Source of the DNA: Acanthornis magna
Lineage: Eukaryota > Chordata > Aves > Passeriformes > Acanthizidae
Assembly (NCBI GenBank): GCA_036785705.1
Contig: JAWUZG010000036.1
Location: 13,449,501 to 13,513,500 of the forward strand
Direction of reading: 5' to 3'
DNA: 64,000 nucleotides
Shown: one piece after another, positions 51,601 to 63,616 of the stretch
How the letters are laid out: every line of letters starts with the position of its first letter
Numbering within the stretch: position 1 is the first letter of the stretch
Translations under genes and position numbers: made by a program
Notes under the pieces: generated by a model
What the model was told of the DNA's origin: nothing
The model's input: only the letters and a program-made list of their open reading frames with translations
Databases searched by the model: none

Positions 51601-53691
51601 AAAACTTCCGGCTAGCTTCAGTTAATTATGTTTTGATATGTATTTACAAATTCCAAAGTTGAAAGTGAGCTAATACGCCATTCAGGAAAAATAAAAAAAA
51701 AGAGCAGAATGATATAGACACAAATGAACTGACTTTTTTCTAATCCTAAAGATGACAATGGGAAAGGTTATTAAATGATTAAGTTACTGTAGAGTTAAAA
51801 TACAGGTATATAAACATCAGTCAACACAGTTTGCAACAGAGCCAGTTTTGTCAAACAAAATTGATTTCACTTACAATTAGAAACAAAATACAAATGTACA
51901 GCTGTGAATAACTTTGCAGCATGTGGATTTAAAAATTCTTGAGAGAGTAAAATAAAACATGTGACTATAAATTTTACAAAAACATTATATTCTCAGGAAA
52001 GGAATCTTACCAGCAAAATCATACTTCCTATTGCAATCATGAAAACCGATGACTACACTTAATTGTCTCAGGATAGGATATTTGGAAGCACAGGTGTGAA
52101 CACAGTCAAAACAACAGTATCACTGCCTTTGGTATTGATACCCTGACTACAGCAATGTTATTTCATAGACTATTTAATACAACTGAAAGCAGAGCATTTA
52201 CAGAAAAAGAACAACCAGTCACACTTCTACAGTATAGAATTGAACTCTAGTTCCGTGAAAGGGTGATTCTGAAAGAGAATTGGGAATCACATCAGATAAA
52301 CAAATGAAGTTGTCGACATCATAAATCTCTGGATATAGTGACTGATGTAGTTCTTGTGTGCATATGCACTCACGAGTTCCTTTACCATGGATCTTAAATG
52401 CCAAAGTAGGTACACCACATGTAAAACAAGTAAAACATGTTTTACAATGAGACCTAATTAGCCTCACCTCTTCAATTTATCAAAAAGAACACCAAAGATA
52501 ACTTTAAATAAACATGTTAGAAGTTTTGTTGGGAAACTATTCTTGAAAACACAAAGTACTTTTCAAGAACATTCTGGAAAAGATGCGCTTTAACTAGTGT
52601 GAATATTCAACCTTTCAGTTGATGTAGTATCTCACTAACTATCCACATCAGAACTGCCTTCCAGATCCAGCAAGGCTTGTTAGCTTTGGGTCTACCGCAC
52701 GTCTGTAATGTGTCCATAACATTCAGTGAAGTCCATCTCAGTGAGACAGCAACATTCAGTCAAAGTTACTGGACTCAAAGCAGAAGCTACCAGAGTCACT
52801 TCTATGAAGCATTGTATGAGAGGTCATGAAAAGTCAGCTACTTGCCCCTTTTGCCTCAAATATTTCTGCTTGACACTCAGAAACAACAGGCAAGGGAAGG
52901 AGGAGCTGGAACATGAAATACAAACCTTAACACAAGGGCAACTATGCAATGGCCTGAAAATCCGCACTATCATCCATTCTGTTGTTGCCACAATACATGC
53001 TATATGAAAAATCTGTTCTACAGTATCTCACAGCAAATTAACCTTTGTTATCCTTAGCTCGTTTATTACAAGGAAAAAATATACCAGAGGGGGCGAGGAA
53101 AAGAAAAAAAGGCAGAGAAGAAGAAAACAAAAGCTGTCAGCACCATGAGTCCCTGTAATGCTATGGTATTTCTCAGTTGAGATGTTCTCAGACTAAATTA
53201 AGAATCTCACCATGCTGTCCACACTTAATGCAGAGTGTAACTATAGGCATTTGAGCAAGATCCCCTTAGCAAAGTACTTGAGAGCCTTCTTAGTATTGAC
53301 AGCAATACTAACACAACTCACATTCTTACTATGATAAGTCTTAGGTACCTCTGAGAACCACAAATGTCTCCTCTTCAGTTTTACAGAAAACACATAAAAG
53401 CCTTAATGCATATGATTTATTAAAGAGCATACAAGCCAAAAAATTACTAAAGGTATATTGAGAAGTTACACACATGAGACAAAACAAGCAGTGGAAGGCA
53501 CCTAATCCAGAAGAGGTCATCCAAAAAGCTTGACTAAACTTTCCTTGCATTACATGTAAGCCACAGAACTCCCTCTTATGATCTCTGATTAAAGCAAACC
53601 TCTGAAAAGCTAATACTCTTATAGTGCAAATGGTATGTCAATCTGCATAAATATTCCTGTTTGTCTGGAATACTGCTTTTATTTTACTTAC
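48627..53691 (-). other. ERCC8: ERCC8 intron
   Basis: This intron of about 5.1 kb has donor gtaagt. It holds a short tandem duplication of tttccttttctgaaagg at 50589-50624 and otherwise AT-rich sequence. No recognised gene or transposon was seen. Confidence 0.82.
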
Positions 53692-53889
53692 CTGAAAATG
53701 AGGTTGAAACACACAGCAGTTGACAGTACTATAATGCCCTCTAAGCATAGTTATCAGTTCTCCTGTGAAAATTGTATAAACAGCAATGGTACTTCCATAC
53801 GGAACAAAGGCAAACTCTGGATTACAGCCACAAGAGATGGCAAATTTGAGTCCTTTCCTACTTTCATTACAGACTTTCCCATAATTCAC
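53692..53889 (-). CDS. ERCC8: ERCC8 (CSA), coding exon (human residues about 282-347)
   Basis: This 198-nt exon has 66 codons in phase 0, acceptor gttttgcag and donor CAG|gtaagt. It begins [20 protein letters not shown], continues [20 protein letters not shown] and ends ...[18 protein letters not shown], matching human [20 protein letters not shown] through CCVFQSNFQ. It forms the sixth blade and the start of the seventh blade of the WD40 propeller ([10 protein letters not shown] and the GH-bearing loop [12 protein letters not shown]). Confidence 0.98.
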
Positions 53890-56800
53890 CTGCAAAACAA
53901 AAGATTGCATAGTTAGCCATTAAGTAAAACATAGGAACTTAGATGAAAAGGTCAGTTTTACTTCATGTTTAATACTCAATAAAATTATTTTGAGTTAATG
54001 TACCTCTTGATATTTCAAACTACAGATGTCTATCAAGAGAATAATTTTTATGTTCATGAAAGTTCACTCTTTTTTATATCAATTTTAAGAAAGGGAAAGA
54101 AACAAATGCCTCAAAATTAGCAGCTCCACACAAAGAAATAGGATTTTCACAGGTTGTTGCATGCCAGATTTGCAACAAGCACCTAAACCCTCACTGAAAT
54201 TAGACATGGTTCAGGAATTACCACCTGTTGTGGTTTAGGAATGGTATTTTCCAATTAAGTAGTTCTGCTAAAACCACTCACCCCCCTGCCTCAGATTGAA
54301 AGCACAAAAGGCAGAAATCATGGTTTGAGATAAGAACAATTTGCTGGAAAGAGCAATAAAAAACCAAAGAGTAACAGCAACAATATTAATAACAAAAGGT
54401 ATAAGTTAAATAAAACAATACTGGACCATTTTCTCCCAGGGCAGCCGTGATACAAAAATATCTATGACCTTACTGGTGAGATGTGAGCGAAGCCTTGCAA
54501 ATAAAAGTATTACCATCTGTACTAATGCTTCAAGCTACAGTTCGACAGAGTTTTAAGCTCTTGATAAGTCCTATACAGATAAAAATCTCACAAAAGATTG
54601 AAAGTGAAGTTTACAAACATCTTTGGAAATATTCCAATTGGCTACATCGGTCTAATTAGGTCTATCAGACATCAAAAGCATATTTATGAGGAGATAGAGA
54701 AATATATTCATATATATTTCAGTATAGTCTTCCTCTAAACAAACTTAATTAAAACAAAGCATTACAGTTTTGACTTTTTTTCATGAAGGGGGAGAAGTCC
54801 ACTAAGAACATCTAAAATTTACACATAATCTTACAATTTAAAAGGAGTATTTTTTCTAATAGCAGTATTATAAATTTAAATTAATTAATGCTATATAGCA
54901 CTATACAAATAAATATTGAATATTAATTATTATTATTATATATTGAAAGAGTATTGTCCTATAAGCTAGGCTCTTAACTTTTGCTGAAAAACAGAATTGT
55001 CTTTTGTGTACAATCTTAGTGCTAATCTTAAATGTCACTACCTAAAAGTGAAGGCCCAGAGTTAAGAAAAAAAACCAAACCCCAATTGTGAAATCTTTTG
55101 ACTATAAGATGGGAAATTTATAAAGGTCATCAGGCAAATATTCTAACACAGCTTGGTCAGGTCCTTGATCCATACTATGTCAGTTGCCTGAGTCCTACGT
55201 TTGAGGCAAATATAGCATCAGCCACCATGAGCCAGGCAAGAAAGAAGGCTATTTGTTGCTCTTTTTTCAAGTATGCTATTTCATAGCAAAGTGCAGCTAT
55301 GTAAGAAAGGTACAATAAAAAGGAGTCCTGAGAAAATCTCTCTCAATCATCATATAAATGTATCAAAGCCTTGTCACTGCATGCAGATCTCCGAACCTTC
55401 CCATTTGTTTCTCATGTTACGTGCACTGGCATGAAGGCACTTCAACGAGGTATTCGAGTTTGATATTTTTACATATTGAGAAGATATTTTCATGAGATGT
55501 GGTGATTACATAGTTTGTGGATAATACTGCTCATTTTGTAAAGACGGTGTTTGCAAATAGTGATTGTGTTAAGTCTTGTTAATGCTAGCATTTTAGAAGT
55601 GTTTTACTTTGCTGATAGAGCAATTAAGCTCCTTTACCCAACATATGAGGCTGTAGCACCAACAATTCCGAAGCAACAACCCTGCTCATAACAAAGGCAT
55701 GTACAAAGAAAGGGAGGAGTGAAAGTTGAGAAAAGTATAATAAATTGATAGATTCACTGTTAATATTCATGCTTGGTAGAGGAATAACAGAAAGGAAAGG
55801 ATGCCGCCTGAAGAACTGAAAAAAAATCTTAAAAACTGGCTTTGTCTTTGAGCACACAAACAGAAAACCTGGGATTTTTTTCTGATTGGTTCTTTCCATA
55901 CTCAGTGAATCAAGACTCCTATTCCTTTTGATAAAGGATGCATACAATATGTGTACTACTTCAAAATCCAATTCCCTTACTAATTGAAACAACCCACTAG
56001 GCTCCAAATTCGTCCCATTGTTAAAAAATATGCCTGGCTCAATTTCTATACCTTTTGAAAGATAAAGAAAAAAATTATGTAGGCCAAAAGGATGGGCTAG
56101 TCAGGGAAGTAAAAGCACTTTGGCATGAACTTGTAGTATTTGTACATGCATTTATTTGTTTGCTGATGCCTTAAAATTATTTTAAGCAATTCCTCTGGGC
56201 AGTGTGTGAAAATACTTTATTCTGGACAATGCAATTCTGGACCTGAAAAAGCAAAGCAGGACCAAGCTATTCCACACTTGGTTAGAAAGTTGCAACATAG
56301 ACTACAAAACAAGTCAATGAACAAACACACACTGAAAAACATAAAAAACAGTGATCAAACTGGTGACAGTAGAGTGAACAAACTGTATTCTCTACTTTGG
56401 TGATGGTGATTTGAAGACAGAAAGATGACTGTGTGAGAGAGAACAAGTTGGCAAATATGGGCAGCATGGAGAAAAGTCTTTCCATTTAAATATCTATAAG
56501 GAATTCTTTTTGCTGTGTTCTGAAACTAGACACCAGAATTAAAAGATTTATGAGGTAAAGTAAAATTTCTTCCTTTCCTGATAGCAATGACAGACCATAA
56601 TTACAGCTGACTAAAATTCCATGGACACTGACTTACCTAGTATGTTCTTCTTTCAAAATAAATGAAGAAAACTATTTTCTTTACTGAACAGAAAATTAAA
56701 ACAAGAACCTTCAGCACAAAAAAGCCCACAAGCCTTAAAAGGATTGGAGCAGCAGTAGAAGTTTAACACATTTCCCACCCCTCATCCCTGCAGCTGTTCG

Positions 56801-57301
56801 ATTACAATAAAAATCTGGAGGGATGGATGAATAGATTTTTTTAATGGTACCATGCAACTCCACAGAAGAGATTCTGCAAAAACAGAGAGTTGCAAGAAAG
56901 CCAGGCAGTCAGTGAAACTCTCAGGTATGAGCAACTGCTCTATGGATAGTGCATTGGCAACTAATAGTTTTAAAAAAACCCCAAACTTTCTACCAACTGT
57001 CACTGCATATTAAAGTTTTTATTACTGTATGAAATATTTATATCTATATTCCCAAATTCATTAGAGTTACCATATTCAATCTTTAAGGCTTCCAGGCTTC
57101 TTCATACTCTTTTCCTTTATAGTAAGTAGAAGCAAAGAAATCTGGAAGAAAAAAATTTCTACCAAACCCTCTAGTGATGAGATCAAGCAGCTACATCCTT
57201 TATGAAAATAAATGCAAAGTTATACTGACAATCTCAGAAACTATAAATGTCTTAACATTAAGTGCAAGTGAAAACGTAACTGAAGTTCCTTGAAAACTTA
57301 C
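53890..57301 (-). other. ERCC8: ERCC8 intron
   Basis: This intron of about 3.4 kb has donor gtaagt. It contains a truncated minus-orientation LTR 3' end at 54226-54440 and AT-rich tracts near 54840-54950. No other gene was seen. Confidence 0.85.
54226..54440 (-). mobile_element. Truncated avian ERV LTR, 3' part, minus orientation
   Basis: The plus strand starts TGTTGTGGTTTAGGAATGG, the reverse complement of an LTR 3' terminus. Reading the minus strand gives ttgttcttatctcaaaccatg, then ...caggggggtgagtgg..., then ctaaaccacaaca. This is the same arrangement as the 3' end of the LTR at 39120-39732 (ttatctcgacccatgag ... tggtgggg agtgag ... aagccataaca). The U3 side is lost or too decayed to see. 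It lies inside an ERCC8 intron. Confidence 0.65.
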
Positions 57302-57426
57302 TAAGGTGTTTTCTCCAGTGGAGCTGTTCCAGAGTCGCATCCGATCATCTGTACCAACAGTTAACAGATGAAGTCCATCACTTGTATAGCACAAACCATT
57401 AACTCTCCCATTGTGAGCAGTGTTTG
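57302..57426 (-). CDS. ERCC8: ERCC8 (CSA), coding exon (human residues about 240-281)
   Basis: This 125-nt exon has acceptor cccggcag and donor TTA|gtaagt. Its first two bases complete an Ala codon (G|CA), then it reads [32 protein letters not shown] and NSSTGENTL. This matches human [41 protein letters not shown]. It is a complete WD40 unit: the AH of the GH position, the SDG turn, and a terminal RLW in place of WD. The Asp equivalent to human D266, mutated in some Cockayne patients, is kept. Confidence 0.98.
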
Positions 57427-58364
57427 CTGCCGGGAAAAAGAACTGGTTCAGATTTCTGGAGAACAGTTACTACTTCATATGCATTTTTATTTCAATGTAG
57501 AGTACTGGAAGTGCCATTTAAATGGTAATATTCAATAAATTAATAATTCAACTTTTTGTTCATTAAAGCATCTGGCCGGCTAGCAGCCACCAGCAGTGCT
57601 CCTCAGGGCGCAATCCATCTCTGTTCTATCTATCATCCAGTGATCAAAGCCCCCAGCCTGTCAGTGTTAGAGAGACATTTGGACAATGCCCTCAACAACA
57701 TGCTGAGGCTTTTGCTCAGCCCTGAAGTGGTCAGAATAAGGTCTCTCTGCATTATACTGCAGTACCTAATTTAGACACGCCTCTTAGGTAAAAGTGTCAT
57801 CTAAAAGTGAGCTTTTTAAAGATTTTATTAAAAAATAATTATCATCCGCAATTGGTTTAGTTCATATATATTTCAATAAATTAAATATCCTAGTCTATAT
57901 GTGACTGATATTAGATTACCAAAAAATCATCTTGAACCTGTCAAAAATATTTTTTATTAAACAAAATTTCTCCTTTTCTGACTAAGTATTAGCTTCCTTT
58001 AGAACATTTTCCTCTCAGTAATTTCTTGAATTTCAATCAAATTTAGGTTTATATAAAGCCTAACCTACAGCATGAACGAATTCTTCCACTCGCAAAAAAC
58101 ATAACAAAATTTTCCTTTTTAGAGGAAAGCTATTTAGAACAGATACACTGCTCTTGTTAAGTCAATCCCTCTAAACAAGATTCCAAACAACAATCACTGA
58201 CTCAGTAACAGAAGTAACTCAATAAATCTGAATGGCCTGTTATGTAGTAAGTAACAACTGGATTATCACAACTCTCCTTGTTGGTCTTTGGATCCAAAAC
58301 TTTTATGAAATATAAGAATGATTCTAGTTACATACGGATTACCACCAGTTATATTCTGTATTAC
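57427..58364 (-). other. ERCC8: ERCC8 intron
   Basis: This intron of about 0.94 kb has donor gtaata and acceptor cggcag. It contains a plus-orientation internally deleted CR1 fragment at about 57565-57740. Nothing else was recognised. Confidence 0.85.
57565..57740 (+). mobile_element. CR1 LINE remnant: reverse-transcriptase scrap joined to 3' region
   Basis: The plus strand encodes TSSAPQGAI, a decayed form of the CR1 reverse-transcriptase motif TSGVPQGSI. About 60 bp later comes the CR1 3' coding end (LERHLDNALNNM, then cttttgctcagccctgaagtggtcag). The material normally between these is missing, so the copy is internally deleted as well as 5'-truncated. It lacks the usual ATTCTATG tail. It lies antisense within an ERCC8 intron. 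Confidence 0.8.
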
Positions 58365-58468
58365 CTGTCTCAGAAGATGCTTTGGACTTTTCTCCATTGT
58401 GCTGATCAAGTGTACTCAGACATCCAGAAGCTCTCCTCACATCCCATAGTTTTACTCTACCATCAGCA
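58365..58468 (-). CDS. ERCC8: ERCC8 (CSA), coding exon (human residues about 206-240)
   Basis: This 104-nt exon has acceptor ttttcttag and donor ACAG|gtaata. It reads [20 protein letters not shown] and then [14 protein letters not shown], flanked by split codons (AG|T Ser, G|CA Ala). It aligns to human [33 protein letters not shown] with one extra residue in the loop. It supplies a classical WD end (KLWDVRRA) of the central blade and the long DQHNG loop. Confidence 0.98.
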
Positions 58469-59710
58469 CTAAGAAAAACAAATTTCCATAAATTAGGGAA
58501 ATGGAGTGCACCATGGTTCAGGAACTGTCTTTGGTCAACCCACTTGGCACTCACCTTGGTCCAGTAACTATTCTGAACCACTCATCATGTGGGCACACTC
58601 AAGTCAACAGAATTCTATTAAAAACATTTTAAGACAGACTTCAGGCATTCATTTACACCTATGAGTAACTACAGCTAGCACACTATCAGAACCTAAGACT
58701 GAATCTTCATCTGTAATACAATACATTTGCCTCCTTGACTACAATATAACGCCCCTGGATACATACAGAGACTAGGAATAAACTTGGTAATTCTTCTGTT
58801 GATTAAACTGCAGCTACAGACTCCAGTAGTGTCTGTAATGGTGGTCTGAGAACTTGGACTTTTGCTATCAAAGATATATTGTATGACTGGCACAGAAGTT
58901 GTCTATAAGCAAACAGTTTTTCATCTGCTAAAACAAAACAAACAACAACAACAAAACCACAAACAAACAGCCCCTAAATAACACACTGTTAAAACATTTT
59001 CCAACTTTGTTAAGCCTTTCAGAAGTCTGGCTTCAGAAACCAAAGGTTTGCAAATCTGGTATAAAATTTCACTCTAAACTTATAAAACAGCCAGTTCTCT
59101 CTGCAATACAAAAGGAAAAACCCTTGGCATATAAAAAAGTGAGAAATGTTACACTATAATCAAAAGCTAACATATACAAAAGTTATAGAAAAGCCAAGAG
59201 GATTTTTTACATTAAAAATGCCTGGACAGAAAATAAAAAAGGCCCAGGAATATCAACATACAATCCATATTCACTGAATTACTGCAGCTTGGAAAGTTAC
59301 TACCCATCAGTTAAGCTACCCAAGCTACTCTCTTTGAGATAAGTAAGCATGATTACCAGAATGGTAATTTGAGCTAAACATGTTTTACTTTACTATAAAA
59401 TGGATTAGCAAATGCACACATTAATAAACTGTAAGAAGTGAGTATCTCTTTAACATTCTATCATTTTCCTATACCTGTTATTACAGTTAGTGTTTCAAAA
59501 CTCTGTACAAACTTGCTACAAAATAAGCACAACATGTACAGTTGTTCAGGTTTCATTTTTCTATGGAAGAACTACAAAACTGTGAATAAAGTCAAAGAAG
59601 AAGATTACCTCTAGAACTGCATTTGAATTGTGAAAAGTGTGCACAAAGAATATATAAATTGTTAACCAATAAATATTTCAGTACATTTAACAGTTCAAAA
59701 ACATCCCTAC
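58469..59710 (-). other. ERCC8: ERCC8 intron
   Basis: This intron of about 1.24 kb is AT-rich and has donor gtaggg. It contains no recognised gene or transposon. Confidence 0.85.
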
Positions 59711-59777
59711 CTTCCTGTTGCCAAAATGTATTCATGACGTGGGGACCAAGACACCGCCAATACTTCTTGCCTGTGAC
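59711..59777 (-). CDS. ERCC8: ERCC8 (CSA), coding exon (human residues about 184-206)
   Basis: This 67-nt exon has acceptor atttttag and donor GGAAG|gtaggg. It reads [20 protein letters not shown] then G, with split Gly and Ser codons at its ends, matching human [23 protein letters not shown]. It carries the GH signature of a WD40 blade and the Trp equivalent to human W194. The residue at human A205 is glycine here (GGA, 59713-59715), giving the common WD40 form ATGSAD. Confidence 0.97.
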
Positions 59778-60254
59778 CTAAAAATTACAGGAAAAATCTT
59801 ATACACATAATTTTATGTAAATAACTAAAAGTAAAAGCAAGTATTTAGTTGTACAGAATATACCAAGCCAGAATAATAATTTGAATTGTAACATTAATTT
59901 GAACTTTGTGAAACTGTATTATTTTGAGAGAGAAGTTATTTCTCTCTCTCCTTCTTGCTTGAGTGGGATTGCAGTGAGCAGAAAGCGATACATGCGGTAT
60001 TACCTGTGTACAGCTTTTGATAATAAATTCAGTTTTACCTATGCAAAACACATTACAGCACAGTCACAGCCACTGAGCTTTTATTAATTTTTCTGCAGCA
60101 CTGGTGTTCTCATAAACAGAAGGAACTTTCAATTTATTTTTCTTCAAATCCTTTAATATGTTCAATATTAGGCATACTTCAAATTAAAACTTTACTCATT
60201 TTATCCTCAAGGAGTCTTGTCCTGAATTTGTGGTATTTTTGCCCTTAACTATTA

Positions 60255-60667
60255 AAATATCAATGAAGCTGGCGAAAGGTTTGGAGCACAAGTCCTGTGA
60301 GGAGCAGCTGAGGAAGCTAGGGGTGTGTAGCCTGGACAAAAGGAGGCTTGGGGGGACCCTTACTGCTCTCTAAAACCACCTGAGATTGTAACCAATCTTG
60401 GGGGTGAGTCTCCCAAGTAACATACAACAGAAGAGGAAGTGGCCTCAAGTTGTACCAGTGGAGATCTTGACTGGCTATTAGTAAAAATTCCTGTATTTTC
60501 CAAATAAAATTCCAGCAGGAACAGACTGCCCAGGGCAGTGGCTGAGTTATTATCCATGGGGATATGTAAAAGATGTGTAGATGTGGAGCTTAGGGACATA
60601 ATTTAGTGGTGGATTTGGCAGTGCTGGGTTAACAGCTGGACTCAATGATCTGAAAGGTCCTTTCCAA
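60255..60667 (+). mobile_element. CR1 LINE 3' region, plus orientation
   Basis: Diagnostic CR1 blocks appear in order: aggtttggagcacaagtcctg, gaggagcagctgaggaagct, aaaaggaggcttggggggac, aacagactgcccagggcagtg and gatctgaaaggtcctttccaac. The copy is 5'-truncated and non-coding, and antisense to ERCC8. The expected ATTCTATG tail is replaced by a CA microsatellite. Confidence 0.93.
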
Positions 60668-60697
60668 CACACACACATATACATATATATATATATT

Positions 60698-60754
<57 letters not shown>
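60668..60754. repeat. (CA)n/(TA)n compound microsatellite
   Basis: CA repeats flank a central TA block (cacatatacatatatatat...), followed by a long CA run with one interrupting T. It abuts the 3' end of the CR1 at 60255-60667 directly. It is likely polymorphic, and alternating purine-pyrimidine sequence of this kind can adopt Z-DNA. Confidence 0.95.
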
Positions 60755-60992
60755 TCTTTAATACTTGGAAAGTAATGTTAAATACAGACAACAGGAAGGG
60801 TACGATGCCCAAAATGGAAAGACTACAATCATGCTTCATGTAATAATAGAAATGTATTGTTGAAAAATAAACTAAATCATACAATACATTTTTGCTAATG
60901 CTTAGTGCTGTGTGAACCACCTTGTTCCTGGTGCATCTTCTAGTAGGTGGTTCCCCATTACCGGAATTAATCAAGGGACTGTGATGACCAAG

Positions 60993-61611
60993 TGTCCTGG
61001 GGTGATGTAATGATAATCCTGTATCCCATATTGTTTGCACGCCTACCTAAAATGTCCTGTAACTTTAACTGTGCTCAGCAGCCAGGAGAAGCTCTGCCGA
61101 CGCGGGAAGTTTTGAAACTCTCCCCCGCTCGGCTGTTCCAGGAGGAAGGGACATTGCTTAGTCAGGCTGCTGCTGCTGTGACTGCTGCTTGTTTTTTCCT
61201 CCTTCCCTGGGATTGCTTCTTCATAGTTTTTTTTTGGACCCTTTTTCCCTCGAGTTTTTTGTCGGAGAACCCTGGGAGCCCCCGGAGGACGGTGGATGGG
61301 AATCCTCCAGGGAGCCACCGGAGCAACTCCCCCAGGGGGGAAACCCCTGGAAAGGGATAGCTACGCCTGAGGAAAAGGACACTAAAGTTCATCAACTGTT
61401 CATTCGGGTTTGGTGATTCCTTTTCCCCTTTCCCCTTCCCCTGTGCCTTGTGGGGAGGCTCGGCAGGTTGTGCTGAATAAACAGCTTTTTTCCACTTTCA
61501 TTCTAGAGCTTCTGCTGTTGTGGGGGAGGGGGTGCCGGAGGCCTTTGCTGTGGGGGGAGGTGTTTTGTTCAGAGCACTTTCCACCCAGGAAATTGTCTCT
61601 AATCCGAGACA
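60993..61611 (+). mobile_element. Solo LTR of an endogenous retrovirus with 5-bp target duplication
   Basis: This 619-bp element begins TGTCCTGGGGTGATG and ends ATCCGAGACA. It is bounded by identical 5-bp direct repeats, ccaag at 60988-60992 and 61612-61616. An AATAAA poly(A) signal lies at about 61475-61480, followed by a T-rich stretch, which fixes the plus orientation. No gag, pol or env remnant adjoins it, so it is a solo LTR left by recombination between two LTRs. A 5-bp duplication is typical of ERV1- or ERVL-like groups, but I cannot name the family. It sits antisense in an ERCC8 intron. Confidence 0.9.
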
Positions 61612-62915
61612 CCAAGATAATAGGAAAAATCTCCATGATACAGGTACTAAAGGATACGCTTGGAAGACTCAGGGCAGACAGATTTATTTGGATCCATTGA
61701 TTAAAAAGCAGCCATGTATTTACTTCTATTCCAGCTGCTAGAGTTAGCCTACATGAAAATATTCATACTTGTTGTCAAGACACTACTGATTGCTTCAGTT
61801 CAGAAAAGAATTATTAGATTTTGCTAAACGGAAAACATCTTCTTCCACTTATTCCTCCAATATTGCACTTGAGGTAACAGGCTGTTACAGGCTTTGTACA
61901 AAGATAGAGAGCTTGTGCCTGGAAAGCATCAAGTCTAAAATTAAGAAGCCCTGGTGAAACCAAACAGGATCTCTAGAGAACTGTTTTTGTCATTGTCCTC
62001 TCTGGTGCTCCCAGTTTCTAGAAACATAACATGAGATATTTGTTGTAGCCAATTCAGTTCCTAAGAGCTCAATGGCTTAAGTTCTGCATCACAAAAACAT
62101 CACCTAGGCTCCTTTTTGATTTAGCTGGCCAGTGAAGAAATAAAGCTGCATTTGCACATTGCTGTGTCTGATCTAGTGTTTCTCTACAGTTTCTTGATCA
62201 GATCTGTCTCCTAAGCAGCTAGTTTGAAGCATGAAGATTTGCCTCATAACTGCTTTCTCTTGAGCATGTGTATATACATCGACACTCCAAGAAGTACACA
62301 TTAGAAAAGAGACAACAAAGGCAAATTCTCATTAAGTGCCCAGAATAATGGACTATGGAACAATAAACCTTATATTTAACTGAATTAGGAAAGTACAAAG
62401 GATTAGATACCATTCCTTTATGGAAAGTAGTATCTTGCTTGCACTACAGAAATCAGAAACTTCTAAACAAATCCATTCAAACACCTCCATGGGATATTTT
62501 GTTAAAGATAGTGCATTTTTCTTTTTGCGTTGGTGGGGAGTTTCTTTTCTGAGGGGTGGTGGGGAATTTCTATTGTTTTACTTGGGCTTTTTTTTTCTTA
62601 AATGACACTCCATAACCCCCCAAACCAATGACTACTTAACCATGTAAAAAACAGTAATCAGTATTGACTAGATCATGAAAATGCCCAAACATCTGTAATA
62701 AATGCTCACCGATTAAAGTTCGTATTCTCCAACTCACTAGAACTAGAATAAATATGCAAGGGAACCTTTTGCCACTGTGTAACTTTCACAACTGGCTATA
62801 AATAAATTAGTCATGTAACTGACAAAGAATACATTGTATACAGTGTTTCTTTACAGGACTTGTTTTTACTCAAAGTAGTTATTGTTTAACATTTATGTTT
62901 CAGAGTAAAGAGTAC

Positions 62916-62984
62916 CCTGCAGAATGTGAGAACTGGATCCAGACTTCAAGTCACAGAGCTGTACTTTAGGGCTTTTGGTACCAA
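62916..62984 (-). CDS. ERCC8: ERCC8 (CSA), coding exon (human residues about 161-184)
   Basis: This 69-nt exon has acceptor ttgttacag and donor CAGG|gtactc. It reads [20 protein letters not shown] then LQ, with split Val (G|TT) and Gly (G|GT) codons at its ends, matching human [24 protein letters not shown]. It forms the inner strands of a WD40 blade, ending in the CD pair that replaces WD. Confidence 0.97.
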
Positions 62985-63616
62985 CTGTAACAAAAGAAAC
63001 AAAGACAGCTAAAATACCCCACAGTATTTGAGAGAACAGCAATAAAAAAATCTTAGCAATTCCAAAAAAATAGAACAAAAATGCTAGCTGCATAACTGCT
63101 CATTCAGTCAGCGCAATGCATTCTATTAATAGATTTACATTTTTAGTCCAAGTAAATTTATCATGTAACAAACAAAATTTAGAATCTGGAGGTAAACAGG
63201 ACAGTATTTAGGAAACTTTAAAATGCCTCCTCAGTTTTTTTTTTTTTTCTAAACATAGTTAAACTGTGTACATGTAAGCAATACGCACATCTGTTTACAC
63301 AATTTACTGTATTTGGATCTAATAACCTTTAAATGCTAACTTATGTAATGAAAGAATCTAATTATAGCTAAGAATTTTTATCGGTAGGGAGAATTGATTG
63401 ATGCATTATTTCAGAAGAACAAATATGATACTCTCATTGACATCATCCAACTAATGGATAGTATTTTATTTTAGCAATGAACTTACATCTTATGAAGACT
63501 CAATTTATGTAAAAATAAGACAGAGCAGGGAAAAAAAACCCAACTGAATATTACTTGATTGTTACTGTAAACCCCAAATATATATATATATCTGTTTCTT
63601 AAAAACAGATACATAC
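62985..63616 (-). other. ERCC8: ERCC8 intron
   Basis: This intron of about 0.63 kb has donor gtatgt and acceptor ttacag. It contains a short T run (63236-63249), a TA tract (63579-63590) and a 9-bp hairpin (63589-63611) next to the donor. There is no gene. Confidence 0.88.

Larger units (their letters stand above)
59778..62915 (-). other. ERCC8: ERCC8 intron carrying CR1, (CA)n and a solo LTR
   Basis: This intron of about 3.1 kb has donor gtactc and acceptor tttttag. It contains a plus-orientation CR1 3' end (60255-60667), a CA/TA microsatellite (60668-60754) and a complete solo LTR with target duplication (60988-61616). The rest is unique AT-rich DNA. Confidence 0.88.
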
